A DNA stretch of 64,000 nt, taken from contig JAGYIN010000003.1 in NCBI GenBank assembly GCA_018402665.1, forward strand, positions 150,543 through 214,542, in the 5' to 3' direction. Below, piece after piece: positions 54,462 to 61,926 of the stretch. The number at the start of each line of letters is the position of its first letter. The first letter of the stretch is position 1. This DNA comes from Schleiferiaceae bacterium. Lineage in GTDB: Bacteria > Bacteroidota > Bacteroidia > Flavobacteriales > Schleiferiaceae. The translations under genes were made by a program, and so were the position numbers. The notes below the pieces were generated by a model. That model worked only from the letters and a program-made list of their open reading frames with translations, searched no databases and was not told the DNA's origin.

Positions 54462-55523
54462 ATGGATTTTAATCAAGTACCTCAAGAAAAAAAGACGCAG
54501 TTTGCCTTACTCATCGGTCAGATGGGTAAGAGCATTCTAGCTATTTTGTTTGGTGTATTGATTTTAGGATCGTTGTGGGGCGTTAGTTCCTCAGTTCCGG
54601 AACCACCTAACTTTGGGCCGCAACTGGAAGAAGTTCCAGATGTCCCTTGGGATTATGTCCTCTTTAAAGATGTTGATTTCCTCCAACCACCAACGACAGA
54701 ACAGGTGGCATATGGGCGAAGATTAGTCGACGCAACTGCCGATCATATCGGTCCAAACACCAACAAGCCTTTCGCAGGAAATAATTTAAACTGCTCATCT
54801 TGTCATTTAGATGGCGGTGGCAAGCCTTTCGCAGCACCTTTTGTAACGGTACCGAGCCAATTTCCTCAGTTTCGTAGTCGCGAAAATAAAGAGGGTACCA
54901 TAGAAGAACGTGTCAACGGTTGTATGCAGCGTTCAATGAATGGGAAGCCTTTGCCGGTGGATGGAGAAGAAATGACAGCAATTGTTGCATATATGGAATG
55001 GTTGAGCTACGATAAGCCTCGTGGCGAAAAAATAAAGGGAAATAAGTTTCTCTCTGTTCAGTTTCCAGATCGTCGTGTAGATCTCGAGAATGGAAAAGCG
55101 GTGTACATTCAGCATTGTCAATCCTGTCATATGGACGATGGTCAGGGTCAACGTGCCTTGAATAGTTTTACCTATACCTACCCGCCGTTGTGGGGGCCGG
55201 ATTCATACAATGACGGTGCGGGTATGCATCGAGTGATTACCGCAGCCCAGTTTATCAAAGGAAATATGCCATTGGGAACTACGGCGGATGAGCCCTTGCT
55301 AACGGATGAAGAGGCCTACGATGTGGCTGGATATATCAATAGCTTCGCTCGACCGGAGAAAGCGAATAAAATGGCGGATTTCCCCGACCGAACGTTAAAG
55401 CCAATGAGCACTTCTTATGGTCCTTGGGCGGATTCGTTCTCTGCAGACCAACACAAGTTTGGTCCGTATGCAGAAATTGCTGCTTTTTATAAGGCTGAAT
55501 ACGGTCTCAATAAGTCCAAATAA
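54462..55523 (+). CDS. tsdA: membrane-anchored dihaem cytochrome c, TsdA-like thiosulfate dehydrogenase
   Basis: 353 residues. One N-terminal helix (residues about 18-40) with no clear cleavage site, so the cytochrome is tethered to the periplasmic face. Haem 1: C111-SSCH115; haem 2: C219-QSCH223. The segment from CSSCHLDGG through RVNGCMQRSMNGKPLPVDG matches TsdA closely, including Cys154 39 residues after His115, placed like the unusual cysteine haem ligand of Allochromatium TsdA. Expected reaction: two thiosulfate to tetrathionate (or reverse), with electrons to cytochrome c or oxidase. Six bases after the YeeE pair. Confidence 0.88.
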   Translation: MDFNQVPQEKKTQFALLIGQMGKSILAILFGVLILGSLWGVSSSVPEPPNFGPQLEEVPDVPWDYVLFKDVDFLQPPTTEQVAYGRRLVDATADHIGPNTNKPFAGNNLNCSSCHLDGGGKPFAAPFVTVPSQFPQFRSRENKEGTIEERVNGCMQRSMNGKPLPVDGEEMTAIVAYMEWLSYDKPRGEKIKGNKFLSVQFPDRRVDLENGKAVYIQHCQSCHMDDGQGQRALNSFTYTYPPLWGPDSYNDGAGMHRVITAAQFIKGNMPLGTTADEPLLTDEEAYDVAGYINSFARPEKANKMADFPDRTLKPMSTSYGPWADSFSADQHKFGPYAEIAAFYKAEYGLNKSK

Positions 55524-56869
55524 TGCGAAAGACTTTGTTCCTGTGGCTACTTCCAGTGATGACTTGGGGGCAAAATGCGAGTGTTCTAAAACTTCAGCAA
55601 GGGGTTCGGTTCACCTCTTTTTCTATGACCACACAAAACGGTCTTTTCGGTCCCCATGCATCTTTAACAGATTATCATGCGAATGCTGTAGGGCTGGATT
55701 ATTTACTCCATGCTAAAAAGGGCAAATGGCGCTTTGATGCTGAGTTATATAGCAGTGCTTTAGTTTTTGGTAATCCTTGGGAATTGGATCCTTTAACCTC
55801 AAAAACATCCCGGTATGAGGGCGGTTTATTTGCGGTTAATGCCAAAGAGCAGCGCGCAGTGGTGGTGCCTTCCATAGCCGAATGGACCTACCGAGGTGAT
55901 CGATTCAAAATGGGCTTTGGTAACTTCGCTTTAGAGGGGACCTTTCTAAATATGGAGCACGGTCGAATGATACCATCCACCTTCACGGGTATTCATTTGG
56001 ATTGGAAGCGTGGCCAATGGAAGTATACATTCGCAGCAATCTCGCACGTTGGCGCGAGAAGTACGAGTGGATTTAAAACCGTTGCCAATTCTTTAGCACA
56101 ATACAATCCTGGTATAGATACCAGCGGTTCTAGGCATGATAAGAGCCAAGTGGAAACGCCGGGTATTTTGTATCTCAGTGGTGAAAATACACATGTCTTT
56201 AAGCAGTGGTACGGATCGATGACTACAGAGTATTACGGGTTACCAGGCGTTTTTCATACGGTAGTGTGGGATGAGAAATTGGCCCACAATCAGCACCTGA
56301 TACAGCTCCAGTACATTCGTCAAGAAAAATGGGGAAACGGCGGCAATGCCGATCCTTATCTAGCCTACTTTCAGCAGCAGCGTAGTCAATACTTTGGGTT
56401 GAAATATTCGAATAAAGTGGGCGATGTTGATTATTACTCCGCGATCTCCCACATTGATGGAAACGGAAAATTATTGTTCCCAAGGGAATGGGGAAGGGAA
56501 TATCTGGTCACCTTTCAAGGGCGAGAGCGTCAAGAAGGTATGGGAAGAACAACGGCCGTTGTCTTTGGTGCCTCTGGTAAATGGCAGCAAGGCAAAGTCG
56601 GCCACAATGGAGGTGTCAGCACAGGAATTTATGTGCGTCCAGAACCGGGCAATTATAAATACAACAAATACGCCATGCCTAGCAATCAACAAACGAACGT
56701 TTGGTGGGGGCAACAGTGGAAAGGAGGAACGCACAAGCTTCTAGCAATGCTGGTTTATAAGGTGCCATTGGGCAGTCAAACTATAACAGCAGGGCAAACC
56801 ATTAATAAAGTTGATATGGTAAATATCAATCTGATTTACCGCTACCAACCGCGACTGTTCCAGAAATAA
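55523..56869 (+). CDS. outer-membrane porin-like barrel (OprD-like?)
   Basis: 448 residues; signal peptide MRKTLFLWLLPVMTWGQ. Regularly alternating strands rich in Tyr, Trp and Gly, with a terminal strand INLIYRYQPRLFQ. The layout (FRTGS-type N-strand missing, but long loops with GIDTSG and ending in an aromatic strand) is reminiscent of OprD-type substrate-specific porins; the family match is uncertain. The start shares a base with the tsdA stop (TAATG), so it belongs to the sulfur module and may admit thiosulfate or tetrathionate. Confidence 0.72.
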   Translation: MRKTLFLWLLPVMTWGQNASVLKLQQGVRFTSFSMTTQNGLFGPHASLTDYHANAVGLDYLLHAKKGKWRFDAELYSSALVFGNPWELDPLTSKTSRYEGGLFAVNAKEQRAVVVPSIAEWTYRGDRFKMGFGNFALEGTFLNMEHGRMIPSTFTGIHLDWKRGQWKYTFAAISHVGARSTSGFKTVANSLAQYNPGIDTSGSRHDKSQVETPGILYLSGENTHVFKQWYGSMTTEYYGLPGVFHTVVWDEKLAHNQHLIQLQYIRQEKWGNGGNADPYLAYFQQQRSQYFGLKYSNKVGDVDYYSAISHIDGNGKLLFPREWGREYLVTFQGRERQEGMGRTTAVVFGASGKWQQGKVGHNGGVSTGIYVRPEPGNYKYNKYAMPSNQQTNVWWGQQWKGGTHKLLAMLVYKVPLGSQTITAGQTINKVDMVNINLIYRYQPRLFQK

Positions 56870-56920
56870 AATCGCATCCAAGGTTTGAGGCCAACTTTTC
56901 AAGAGCGTACCTTTAAGCCA

Positions 56921-57946
56921 ATGAATAATCCGTTCGAAAGTCTGAAAAATGTATTCTTGGTTTTTGCTGTGATTCTCATAGCAGGGACCGTGGGTTACCG
57001 TTGGCTCGAGGGTTTTGATTGGCTGCAATCTTTTTATATGGTGATTCAGACCGTGAGTACGGTAGGGTTTAATGAAGTTGGCCCACTGAGTACTGGAGGA
57101 ATCTGGTTTACCATCGCTTTGATTGTAGGAAGTTTTGGAACCTTCGCATATGGTGCAGGGCTTTTGGCTCAATTGGCCATAGACGGAAAAGTACAATTGT
57201 ATTTACGAACGAAAAGATTGGAGCGTAAGGTGGAAAAGATAAAGAATCATACGATTGTCTGCGGACTTGGACGAAATGGTCGCCAGGTAGTGAGTAAACT
57301 CAAGGCCTACGGTGTACAGGTGGTCGTGTTGGAATTGGATGAAGAGCGTGCAAACAGGTACCGAGATGAGCTGGACGGTGTTGTGGTCCTTATTGGTGAT
57401 GCGACTAATGATGAAATTCTTGAAAAGGCTAATATTGGTTTTGCGAACAGCCTTGTTGCTGCCTTAGCGTCGGATACGGATAATCTTTTTGTGGTGATCT
57501 CCGCACGACAGTTGAATCCAAAATTGGTCATCGGAGCACGTGCAAATACAGAAAGTACAGAGAAAAAACTTTTAGCTGCCGGTGCAAATTATACCGTGAG
57601 TCCTAACCTCGTAGGGGGCTCGCATCTTGCGCACAACCTCATGAACCCAGGTGTGATGAACTTCTTAGACCACCTGAGTGTCGGGGGGTCGAGCGCAACA
57701 AATATTGAAGAAATCGTGGTGGATGAACTGCCCGAAGAGCTGTCTAATTGCAATATTAAGGACCTAGAAATACGACAGCAAACGGGATGTACCGTTATAG
57801 GGTATGTAGATGAGTCAGGGGAGTTATATGTAAATCCATCTCCTGATTTTAAAGTTGCACCGCACTCAAAGCTTTATGTTTTAGGTAATGACGAGCAGAT
57901 TCGTGCGTTTCGCAATTGGTTTAATAAACAAACTCAGGCTTCCTAG
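56921..57946 (+). CDS. K+ channel with RCK/TrkA-N domain
   Basis: 341 residues. Two membrane helices around a pore loop; filter TVSTVGFNEVG (residues 44-54) with TVGF in place of TVGY. Then an RCK domain with Rossmann motif VCGLGRNGRQVV and a C-terminal RCK_C-like part. Likely gated by NAD(H), ATP or Ca2+; ligand unknown. An in-frame TTG 36 bases upstream is less likely. TACCTTTA at 56908-56915 may be its -7 box, five bases before the ATG. Confidence 0.93.
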   Translation: MNNPFESLKNVFLVFAVILIAGTVGYRWLEGFDWLQSFYMVIQTVSTVGFNEVGPLSTGGIWFTIALIVGSFGTFAYGAGLLAQLAIDGKVQLYLRTKRLERKVEKIKNHTIVCGLGRNGRQVVSKLKAYGVQVVVLELDEERANRYRDELDGVVVLIGDATNDEILEKANIGFANSLVAALASDTDNLFVVISARQLNPKLVIGARANTESTEKKLLAAGANYTVSPNLVGGSHLAHNLMNPGVMNFLDHLSVGGSSATNIEEIVVDELPEELSNCNIKDLEIRQQTGCTVIGYVDESGELYVNPSPDFKVAPHSKLYVLGNDEQIRAFRNWFNKQTQAS

Positions 57947-57948
57947 TT

Positions 57949-58845
57949 ATGAAAATACTGTTTACCGGTTCCAATGGTTTATTGGGTCAAAAAATAGCCG
58001 TTGCTACGGCCAATTATCCCCAGCACACTTTTCTAGCTACCTCTCGTGGAGCAAATAGAATCCAAGCGATGGGAACAGCAAGTTTTGCTGCGATGGACAT
58101 CACAAATGCAGAAGATGTAAGCGCGGTTGTTGGTGTGTTTGAGCCTGATGTGATCATTCACGGCGCTGCCATGACACATGTTGACGAATGTGAACTGCAT
58201 CCGGAGCAAGCCTCATTACTAAACGTTGAGGGAACGCGTAACATAGCGAATGCAGCAAATGAAGTGGGGGCACACGTCGTGCACATCAGCACAGATTTTA
58301 TTTTCGATGGAAAAGATGGTCCGTACAAAGAGGATGCAAAGGCGCAGCCTTTAAGTCATTACGGTTGGACAAAATTAGAAGCAGAAGAGATTATCCAGGA
58401 GTTGCCTTCATGGAGCATTTTACGCACCGTTTTGGTGATCGGTATGGCGGAAGACCTGAGCCGAAGTAACATTGTTTTATGGGCGAAAGGCGCTTTAGAG
58501 AAAGGCCAGCCAATCAATGTTGTGGACGACCAATTCCGCACTCCGACGCTTGCCGAAGATTTGGCCCAGGGAGCTTTGCTTGCCGCCGATCAATGTGCAC
58601 AGGGCATTTTTAATATTTCAGGACCGGATTTCATGTCCATTTACGAATTGGTAGGGCAGGTTGCGGCGCACTTTGGTTTATCCATGGAGTCCGTTACACG
58701 AACCGACTCCACCACTTTGAATCAGCCAGCAAAACGTCCGCCGCGCACGGGATTTGATATTTCTAAAGCAAGAGCTGAATTGGGCTATAAGCCACATACT
58801 TTTCAAGAGGCGCTAGAAATCATTGCAAATCAAGCAGGATTGTAA
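57949..58845 (+). CDS. RmlD-like sugar-nucleotide reductase (extended SDR)
   Basis: 298 residues. NAD(P)-binding GSNGLLGQ at 7-14, active-site pair in HYGWTKLEAE (Tyr and Lys four apart), STDFIFDGKDGPYKEDA is characteristic of the RmlD/dTDP-4-dehydrorhamnose reductase family. No other rhamnose genes are next to it, so substrate is uncertain. Two bases after the K+ channel gene, an odd partner. Confidence 0.9.
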   Translation: MKILFTGSNGLLGQKIAVATANYPQHTFLATSRGANRIQAMGTASFAAMDITNAEDVSAVVGVFEPDVIIHGAAMTHVDECELHPEQASLLNVEGTRNIANAANEVGAHVVHISTDFIFDGKDGPYKEDAKAQPLSHYGWTKLEAEEIIQELPSWSILRTVLVIGMAEDLSRSNIVLWAKGALEKGQPINVVDDQFRTPTLAEDLAQGALLAADQCAQGIFNISGPDFMSIYELVGQVAAHFGLSMESVTRTDSTTLNQPAKRPPRTGFDISKARAELGYKPHTFQEALEIIANQAGL

Positions 58846-58913
58846 GCACATATTTGTAGGGACCACTGCTTTCCACTATTTTCGGAGTTCACTCTAACAG
58901 ATCCGAAAGGAGC

Positions 58914-60557
58914 ATGGCAAAATCGACAGAAGCATGGGGCTCTCGCGTAGGGCTCATTTTAGCAATGGCAGGAAATGCTGTTGGTTTAGGTAATTTCTTA
59001 CGCTTTCCAGTCCAGGCCGTACAGAACGGTGGTGGGACATTCATTATTCCTTACCTCGTTAGTTTTCTGCTCATGGGAATTCCATTGCTCTGGGTAGAGT
59101 GGGCGATGGGTAGATTTGGCGGTCGCTTCGGAGATCACAGTACGCCTTTCATTTTAGACAACATGACCAAACGCCGGTTCTGGAAATACTTCGGTGTTTT
59201 TGGAATTTTTACCAACATGGGCGTCATGGCATACTATACCTACATCGAGAGTTGGACACTGACGTACACATTGAAGTCACTAAAAGGCGATTTCCTTGGT
59301 GTAAATCTTGACCAATTGGACACGTACTTCAACAACTACGTCGACTTAGGCAGTGGCATTAATTTTCCAGTTTGGGCCCTGCTCGCCTTCCTCATTACAT
59401 TAGCCATCAATATTTACATCCTCTCGCGGGGTTTAAGTGCAGGTATCGAAAAGGTGGCGAAAATCGCTATGCCTTTGCTTATCGGTTTCGGTGCATTTCT
59501 TGCGATTATGTCTTGGACGACAGGCTCGACAGGCCGTTGTGATGACTGTTCTACTTTTATTGGATTGAATTTCTTGTGGGAGCCCGATTTCTCATCACTG
59601 GCGAATCCTAAAATATGGTTGGCAGCTGCCGGCCAAATATTCTTCACCCTCTCTGTGGGGATGGGTACTATTCACTGTTACAGCTCCTACCTCAGTCAAC
59701 GGGATGATATTGCGCTGAATGCAATGTCTGCAGGTTGGATGAATGGTTTTGTTGAGATCGTACTAGGTTCAGCAGTGGTTATTCCTATTGCCGTGGGATA
59801 CCTCGGTTTAGACTGGGTCGTGGACAACGCAGGATTTATGATGGCCTTTAAAACCATGCCGTTCCTCTTTGATCAATGGGGCAGTATTATGGCGGTAATC
59901 GCTGGTGTGGCCTGGTTTGGATTACTGTTCTTTGCGGGAATTACTTCCTCCCTAGCCATGGGAACGCCTTGGATGGGCTTTGTACAAGATGAATTTGGTT
60001 GGACGAAAAACAAGAGCGCTATTCTATTAGGGATTGCCATTTTGATTATGGGTCTACCTACCATCATTTTCTTTGAAAAAGGAGTGTTCGATGAATACGA
60101 TTACTGGACAGGAACGGTGAGTTTAGTCATCTTCGCACTGGCAGAGGTTATTCTATTTGCTTGGGTCTTTGGTATGGATAAAGGTTGGAAGGAAATTACC
60201 GATGGCGCCGACATGCGTGTCCCCAGAATTTACCGTCCCATCATTAAATATGTAACGCCGTTATTCATAGGAATCATCTTTTTGACCTCATTGTTTAAAC
60301 CATTGAACGGCGAATTGTCCGATTGGTCCACCGCCTTCAATAGCCTTACCAGCGGTCAGGGCTGGCCATGGGCGAACGACAGTATCATTAATCAGATCTT
60401 CCACATCAACACTGGAGTGCAGTGGATGGCTGATGGTGCGCTTACAAACATGTTCTACATCGATATGAGCCGATTCTTCCTTTTGGCCTGTTTCTTTGGA
60501 CTTGTAGCCATGGTGAAAATCGCATCGAACAAACGTAAAAAAGCCTTGCAATTATGA
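58914..60557 (+). CDS. Na+-dependent neurotransmitter-symporter family transporter (SLC6/NSS)
   Basis: 547 residues, twelve membrane helices. The first helix holds the Na+/substrate site AMAGNAVGLGNFLRFPVQ; later SVGMGTIHCYSSYL and FFAGITSSLAMG. Imports amino acids with Na+, which fits the Na+ gradient made by Na+-NQR. Overlaps the next small gene by four bases (ATGA). Confidence 0.95.
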   Translation: MAKSTEAWGSRVGLILAMAGNAVGLGNFLRFPVQAVQNGGGTFIIPYLVSFLLMGIPLLWVEWAMGRFGGRFGDHSTPFILDNMTKRRFWKYFGVFGIFTNMGVMAYYTYIESWTLTYTLKSLKGDFLGVNLDQLDTYFNNYVDLGSGINFPVWALLAFLITLAINIYILSRGLSAGIEKVAKIAMPLLIGFGAFLAIMSWTTGSTGRCDDCSTFIGLNFLWEPDFSSLANPKIWLAAAGQIFFTLSVGMGTIHCYSSYLSQRDDIALNAMSAGWMNGFVEIVLGSAVVIPIAVGYLGLDWVVDNAGFMMAFKTMPFLFDQWGSIMAVIAGVAWFGLLFFAGITSSLAMGTPWMGFVQDEFGWTKNKSAILLGIAILIMGLPTIIFFEKGVFDEYDYWTGTVSLVIFALAEVILFAWVFGMDKGWKEITDGADMRVPRIYRPIIKYVTPLFIGIIFLTSLFKPLNGELSDWSTAFNSLTSGQGWPWANDSIINQIFHINTGVQWMADGALTNMFYIDMSRFFLLACFFGLVAMVKIASNKRKKALQL

Positions 60558-60700
60558 CGACTTCAGCTTTAATCATGATCATTTTAACGCAAGGGACCGT
60601 TCTTGCAGCGACCATCTATTTCTTTCGCAAGGTGCTAAAGTCTCCACCGAAACCCGAGCCGGATTCCTACAAAGACAATGACAACGCTCCCCGCAGCTAA
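60554..60700 (+). CDS. 48-residue single-helix protein, MetS-type small subunit of the NSS transporter
   Basis: Too short for most gene callers. Starts ATG inside the transporter's stop (ATGA). Sequence: one membrane helix (ALIMIILTQGTVLAATIYFF) followed by a short basic, Pro-rich tail (RKVLKSPPKPEP). This matches the plan of MetS, the tiny partner of NSS transporter MetP. Assignment rests on the position, size and topology. Confidence 0.82.
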   Translation: MTTSALIMIILTQGTVLAATIYFFRKVLKSPPKPEPDSYKDNDNAPRS

Positions 60701-60776
60701 GTCAGCAACTATTAGTTATTCACAAAATTTGTAGTCCAGCCTCGCACTGCCCAACTTGCAGGTAAATGCAATTGTA

Positions 60777-61604
60777 ATGCACGAGGCCAAAGCACAAATT
60801 ATTCGAACCTTTCAGCTTTTTATAGTGGCCGCTCTCGCGGCCACTATTTGGTTACGGCCCGCGGCCGAGGCGCGCGAAGCGCGCCTCGGCTTCCTTTCGA
60901 TGTGGTGGTCGGAGCAGCCCACGCTTAAAGTGAACCACTTGGATTCAACCACCATCTGGACCTTGCCTTTACCAGAGTCAGCTAAAAAATCATGGTGGTA
61001 CCGATGCAAGAAAAATTGGACCATTAAAGACCTTTTGGCTTTAAAATCTTTACCGGGTATGGATACCCTATTTGTCACAACAGGCAATTTTGATTTTACA
61101 CCCACGCCCACGCCCGAGGTGACGAAAGAGGAGTGGGAAAGGAGTTCTGGTAAAACTTTTAAGTCAGTGCCCTGGGAGGAGCGCAAATCCGGGGCCGTTA
61201 CAAAAGATCGCCTCGTACGATTCGAATTGAATGAAGTCGATAGCGCAGCGCTTGTAACCATTCGCGGAATCGGTCCTTGGTCTGCCCATGCGATCATGAA
61301 GGAAAGGGCTCGTTGGGGCTATTTCGCAACCGTTTCTCAATTGCGCAAGATCCGCTCCCTCGATGCCCGTTGGCAACCGGAATGGGACAGTGTGTTTTAT
61401 GTCATTCCCCGAGATCCTGCACTCTTTTTAAACAGCAGTTCTTTTGCAGAATTGAATGAATTCTATGGTTTCCGATTCCACCAAGTCAAAAGAATTGTCT
61501 TCTACCGAGAGCGGTTTGGCCCCGTACTTTGGAGGGAATTGGCCTCTTGGGAAGAATTTTCTGATGTGGACACTACTTTTTTACAACACTATGTATCGGA
61601 ATAG
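60777..61604 (+). CDS. helix-hairpin-helix (ComEA-like) protein, start uncertain
   Basis: 275 residues from the ATG at 60777. One N-terminal membrane helix (TFQLFIVAALAATIWL), then a soluble part with two HhH motifs: VDSAALVTIRGIGPWSAHAIMKER (about residue 160) and a degenerate one at SSSFAELNEFYGFRFHQVKRIV. HhH proteins of this type bind DNA and may act in uptake or envelope-associated DNA handling; real role unknown. Two perfect GC-rich hairpins fall inside the first 40 codons (see separate entry). If they are terminators of the upstream operon, the gene starts at ATG 60900 (MWWSEQP), losing the helix. Confidence 0.75.
   Translation: MHEAKAQIIRTFQLFIVAALAATIWLRPAAEAREARLGFLSMWWSEQPTLKVNHLDSTTIWTLPLPESAKKSWWYRCKKNWTIKDLLALKSLPGMDTLFVTTGNFDFTPTPTPEVTKEEWERSSGKTFKSVPWEERKSGAVTKDRLVRFELNEVDSAALVTIRGIGPWSAHAIMKERARWGYFATVSQLRKIRSLDARWQPEWDSVFYVIPRDPALFLNSSSFAELNEFYGFRFHQVKRIVFYRERFGPVLWRELASWEEFSDVDTTFLQHYVSE
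60822..60890 (+). repeat. two tandem perfect hairpins inside the HhH gene
   Basis: Hairpin 1: ATAGTGGCCGC (60822-60832), TCTC, GCGGCCACTAT (60837-60847). Hairpin 2: GCCGAGGCGCGC (60864-60875), GAA, GCGCGCCTCGGC (60879-60890), then CTTCCTTTC. Both arms are perfect, 11 and 12 bases. They look like terminators or attenuators rather than ordinary coding sequence. Confidence 0.8.
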
Positions 61605-61615
61605 AAAAATCGGTG

Positions 61616-61623
61616 TACTTTCG
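61616..61623 (+). promoter_or_regulatory. possible -7 box of rpsU
   Basis: TACTTTCG, one mismatch to TAnnTTTG, 27 bases before the rpsU ATG. Confidence 0.4.
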
Positions 61624-61632
61624 CAGTCCTAA

Positions 61633-61644
61633 AGAAAGGAGGTG
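61633..61644 (+). promoter_or_regulatory. exceptionally strong Shine-Dalgarno of rpsU
   Basis: AGAAAGGAGGTG, complementary over all 12 bases to the usual 3' end of Bacteroidota 16S rRNA (CACCUCCUUUCU), five bases before the ATG. Other genes in the window lack such a site. Confidence 0.85.
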
Positions 61645-61649
61645 TTACT

Positions 61650-61844
61650 ATGCTCGTAATTAATGTCAAGGAAGGTGAATCGATCGAACGCGCACTCAAG
61701 CGTTACAAGAGAAAACACAGCTCAACGGGTGTAGTGCGTAAGCTTCGTAAGGATCGTTATCATACGAAACCAACGGAAACGAAGCGTCGCATGCATGAGA
61801 AAGCAGCATATATTCAGACTTTGCGTCAAGCGGAATCAGAATAG
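61650..61844 (+). CDS. rpsU: 30S ribosomal protein S21
   Basis: 64 residues, very basic: VINVKEGESIERALKRYKRK is the S21 hallmark. In Bacteroidota bS21 helps hide the anti-Shine-Dalgarno of 16S rRNA, and its own mRNA keeps a strong SD, so that low S21 raises its synthesis; the strong site here fits that autoregulation. Followed by a terminator. Confidence 0.97.
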   Translation: MLVINVKEGESIERALKRYKRKHSSTGVVRKLRKDRYHTKPTETKRRMHEKAAYIQTLRQAESE

Positions 61845-61866
61845 TCTATGCTTAGATTATAAAGAA

Positions 61867-61899
61867 AAGCCCAACCGAAAGGTTGGGCTTTTTGTTTTT
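61867..61899 (+). terminator. terminator after rpsU
   Basis: Ten-base perfect stem AAGCCCAACC/GGTTGGGCTT with a GAAA loop, then TTTTGTTTTT. Confidence 0.93.
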
Positions 61900-61926
61900 C
61901 ACCACGTCCCGCACTACCTTACCTCA

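Noticed and set aside
58900..58913. GAAAGGAGC before the NSS transporter, as a Shine-Dalgarno
   Set aside because: It touches the ATG with only one base between, too close for normal SD pairing in initiation.
60812..61297. 161-codon minus-strand frame over the HhH gene
   Set aside because: Antisense to a frame with clear helix-hairpin-helix motifs; no promoter or recognisable domain.
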